From the NCBI GenBank assembly GCA_030050125.1, contig JASIJN010000294.1:1-5630 (forward strand): a stretch of 5,630 bases of DNA, read 5' to 3'. Positions within the stretch are counted from its first letter, which is position 1. The number at the start of each line of letters is the position of its first letter. Shown in pieces: positions 5,459 through 5,630 of the stretch. The DNA is from Streptosporangiaceae bacterium (GTDB lineage: Bacteria; Actinomycetota; Actinomycetes; Streptosporangiales; Streptosporangiaceae). Under the pieces are notes generated by a model. That model was not told the DNA's origin. It ran no database searches and saw only the letters and a list, made by a program, of their open reading frames with translations. The position numbers and the translations under genes are program-made.

Positions 5459-5620
5459 ATCACCGGGGAGCCCAGCCAGCGACCTGACAGAAGTGGTGTA
5501 GCTCTTGAGCGTCCTTGGGTTCTTGCCCGTTGCCTGCCTCAAGGCCAGTTGCCACGAGGGCAAGGGTGCGCAGCCTCGTTGCCTGCCGCCGGTCCGTCGC
5601 TGTAGGACCGGTATGCTCAT
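5459..5620 (-). pseudogene. Tyrosine recombinase/integrase N-terminal remnant
   Basis: About 54 codons read as the beginning of a phage-type tyrosine recombinase: [20 protein letters not shown] (20-39) followed by [11 protein letters not shown] (40-50). This is the usual start of the SAM-like core-binding domain (pattern 'L..W.L.LR....SPRT..SY...VR.LA'). Similarity stops after LPGD (51-54). What follows in this and the other two frames lacks any integrase pattern, and the catalytic domain with its Arg/His/Tyr residues is absent. ATG at 5620 is a plausible original start, but the frame remains open to the window edge, so the true 5' end is uncertain. The broken end lies about 95 bp from the vapB operator, suggesting that an insertion or deletion joined the two. 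It is probably non-functional. The family call rests on about 35 residues. Confidence 0.6.
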
Positions 5621-5630
5621 GACGCGGCGT

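Overview
The window is GC-rich DNA with strongly GC-biased third codon positions and frequent GTG starts. It carries a DUF664-type DinB protein, a divergent TetR/EmrB-type efflux pair and a VapBC pair that resembles the mycobacterial VapBC30 family. Together these point to a high-GC actinomycete. I cannot name the genus. The mix of efflux genes, a toxin-antitoxin pair and a piece of a tyrosine recombinase looks like an accessory region that has seen insertion and decay.

Layout. Bases 1-299 hold no gene I can support, but 240-345 is AT-rich and full of short inverted repeats around the start of the first gene. From 300 to 1601 (+) is a 12-helix MFS exporter of the DHA3/MFS_3 kind. A DinB/DUF664 protein follows (+, best start 1674, end 2198). 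It converges with a TetR repressor gene (-, 2264-2929), and the two stop codons lie inside the arms of a perfect 12-bp inverted repeat (2195-2206 / 2256-2267). The TetR gene is divergent from an EmrB/QacA-type (DHA2) drug exporter (+, best start 3019, end 4494). The 89-bp gap between them holds two matching 22-bp palindromes (2940-2961 and 2983-3004), 43 bp apart centre to centre, which are very probably the TetR operators. Next come a short gap with one weak hairpin and, on the minus strand, vapC (4635-5081) preceded by vapB (5078-5329). Upstream of vapB, at 5459-5620 (-), lies the N-terminal part of a tyrosine recombinase that breaks off after about 54 codons.

How it works together. The TetR protein probably represses itself and the DHA2 exporter from the twin operators until a toxic ligand binds it; the ligand is unknown. 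The DinB protein belongs to a superfamily that includes mycothiol S-transferases, so a thiol-conjugation-plus-export role with the preceding exporter is possible but unproven. VapB should neutralise the VapC RNase and repress its own operon through a 10-bp-arm palindrome (5329-5338 / 5355-5364) that overlaps a -10 box placed for a leaderless transcript. The most useful observations are these regulatory structures, the unexplained operator-like cluster at the first exporter's start, and the integrase remnant. I saw no clearly new type of defence or mobile system here.
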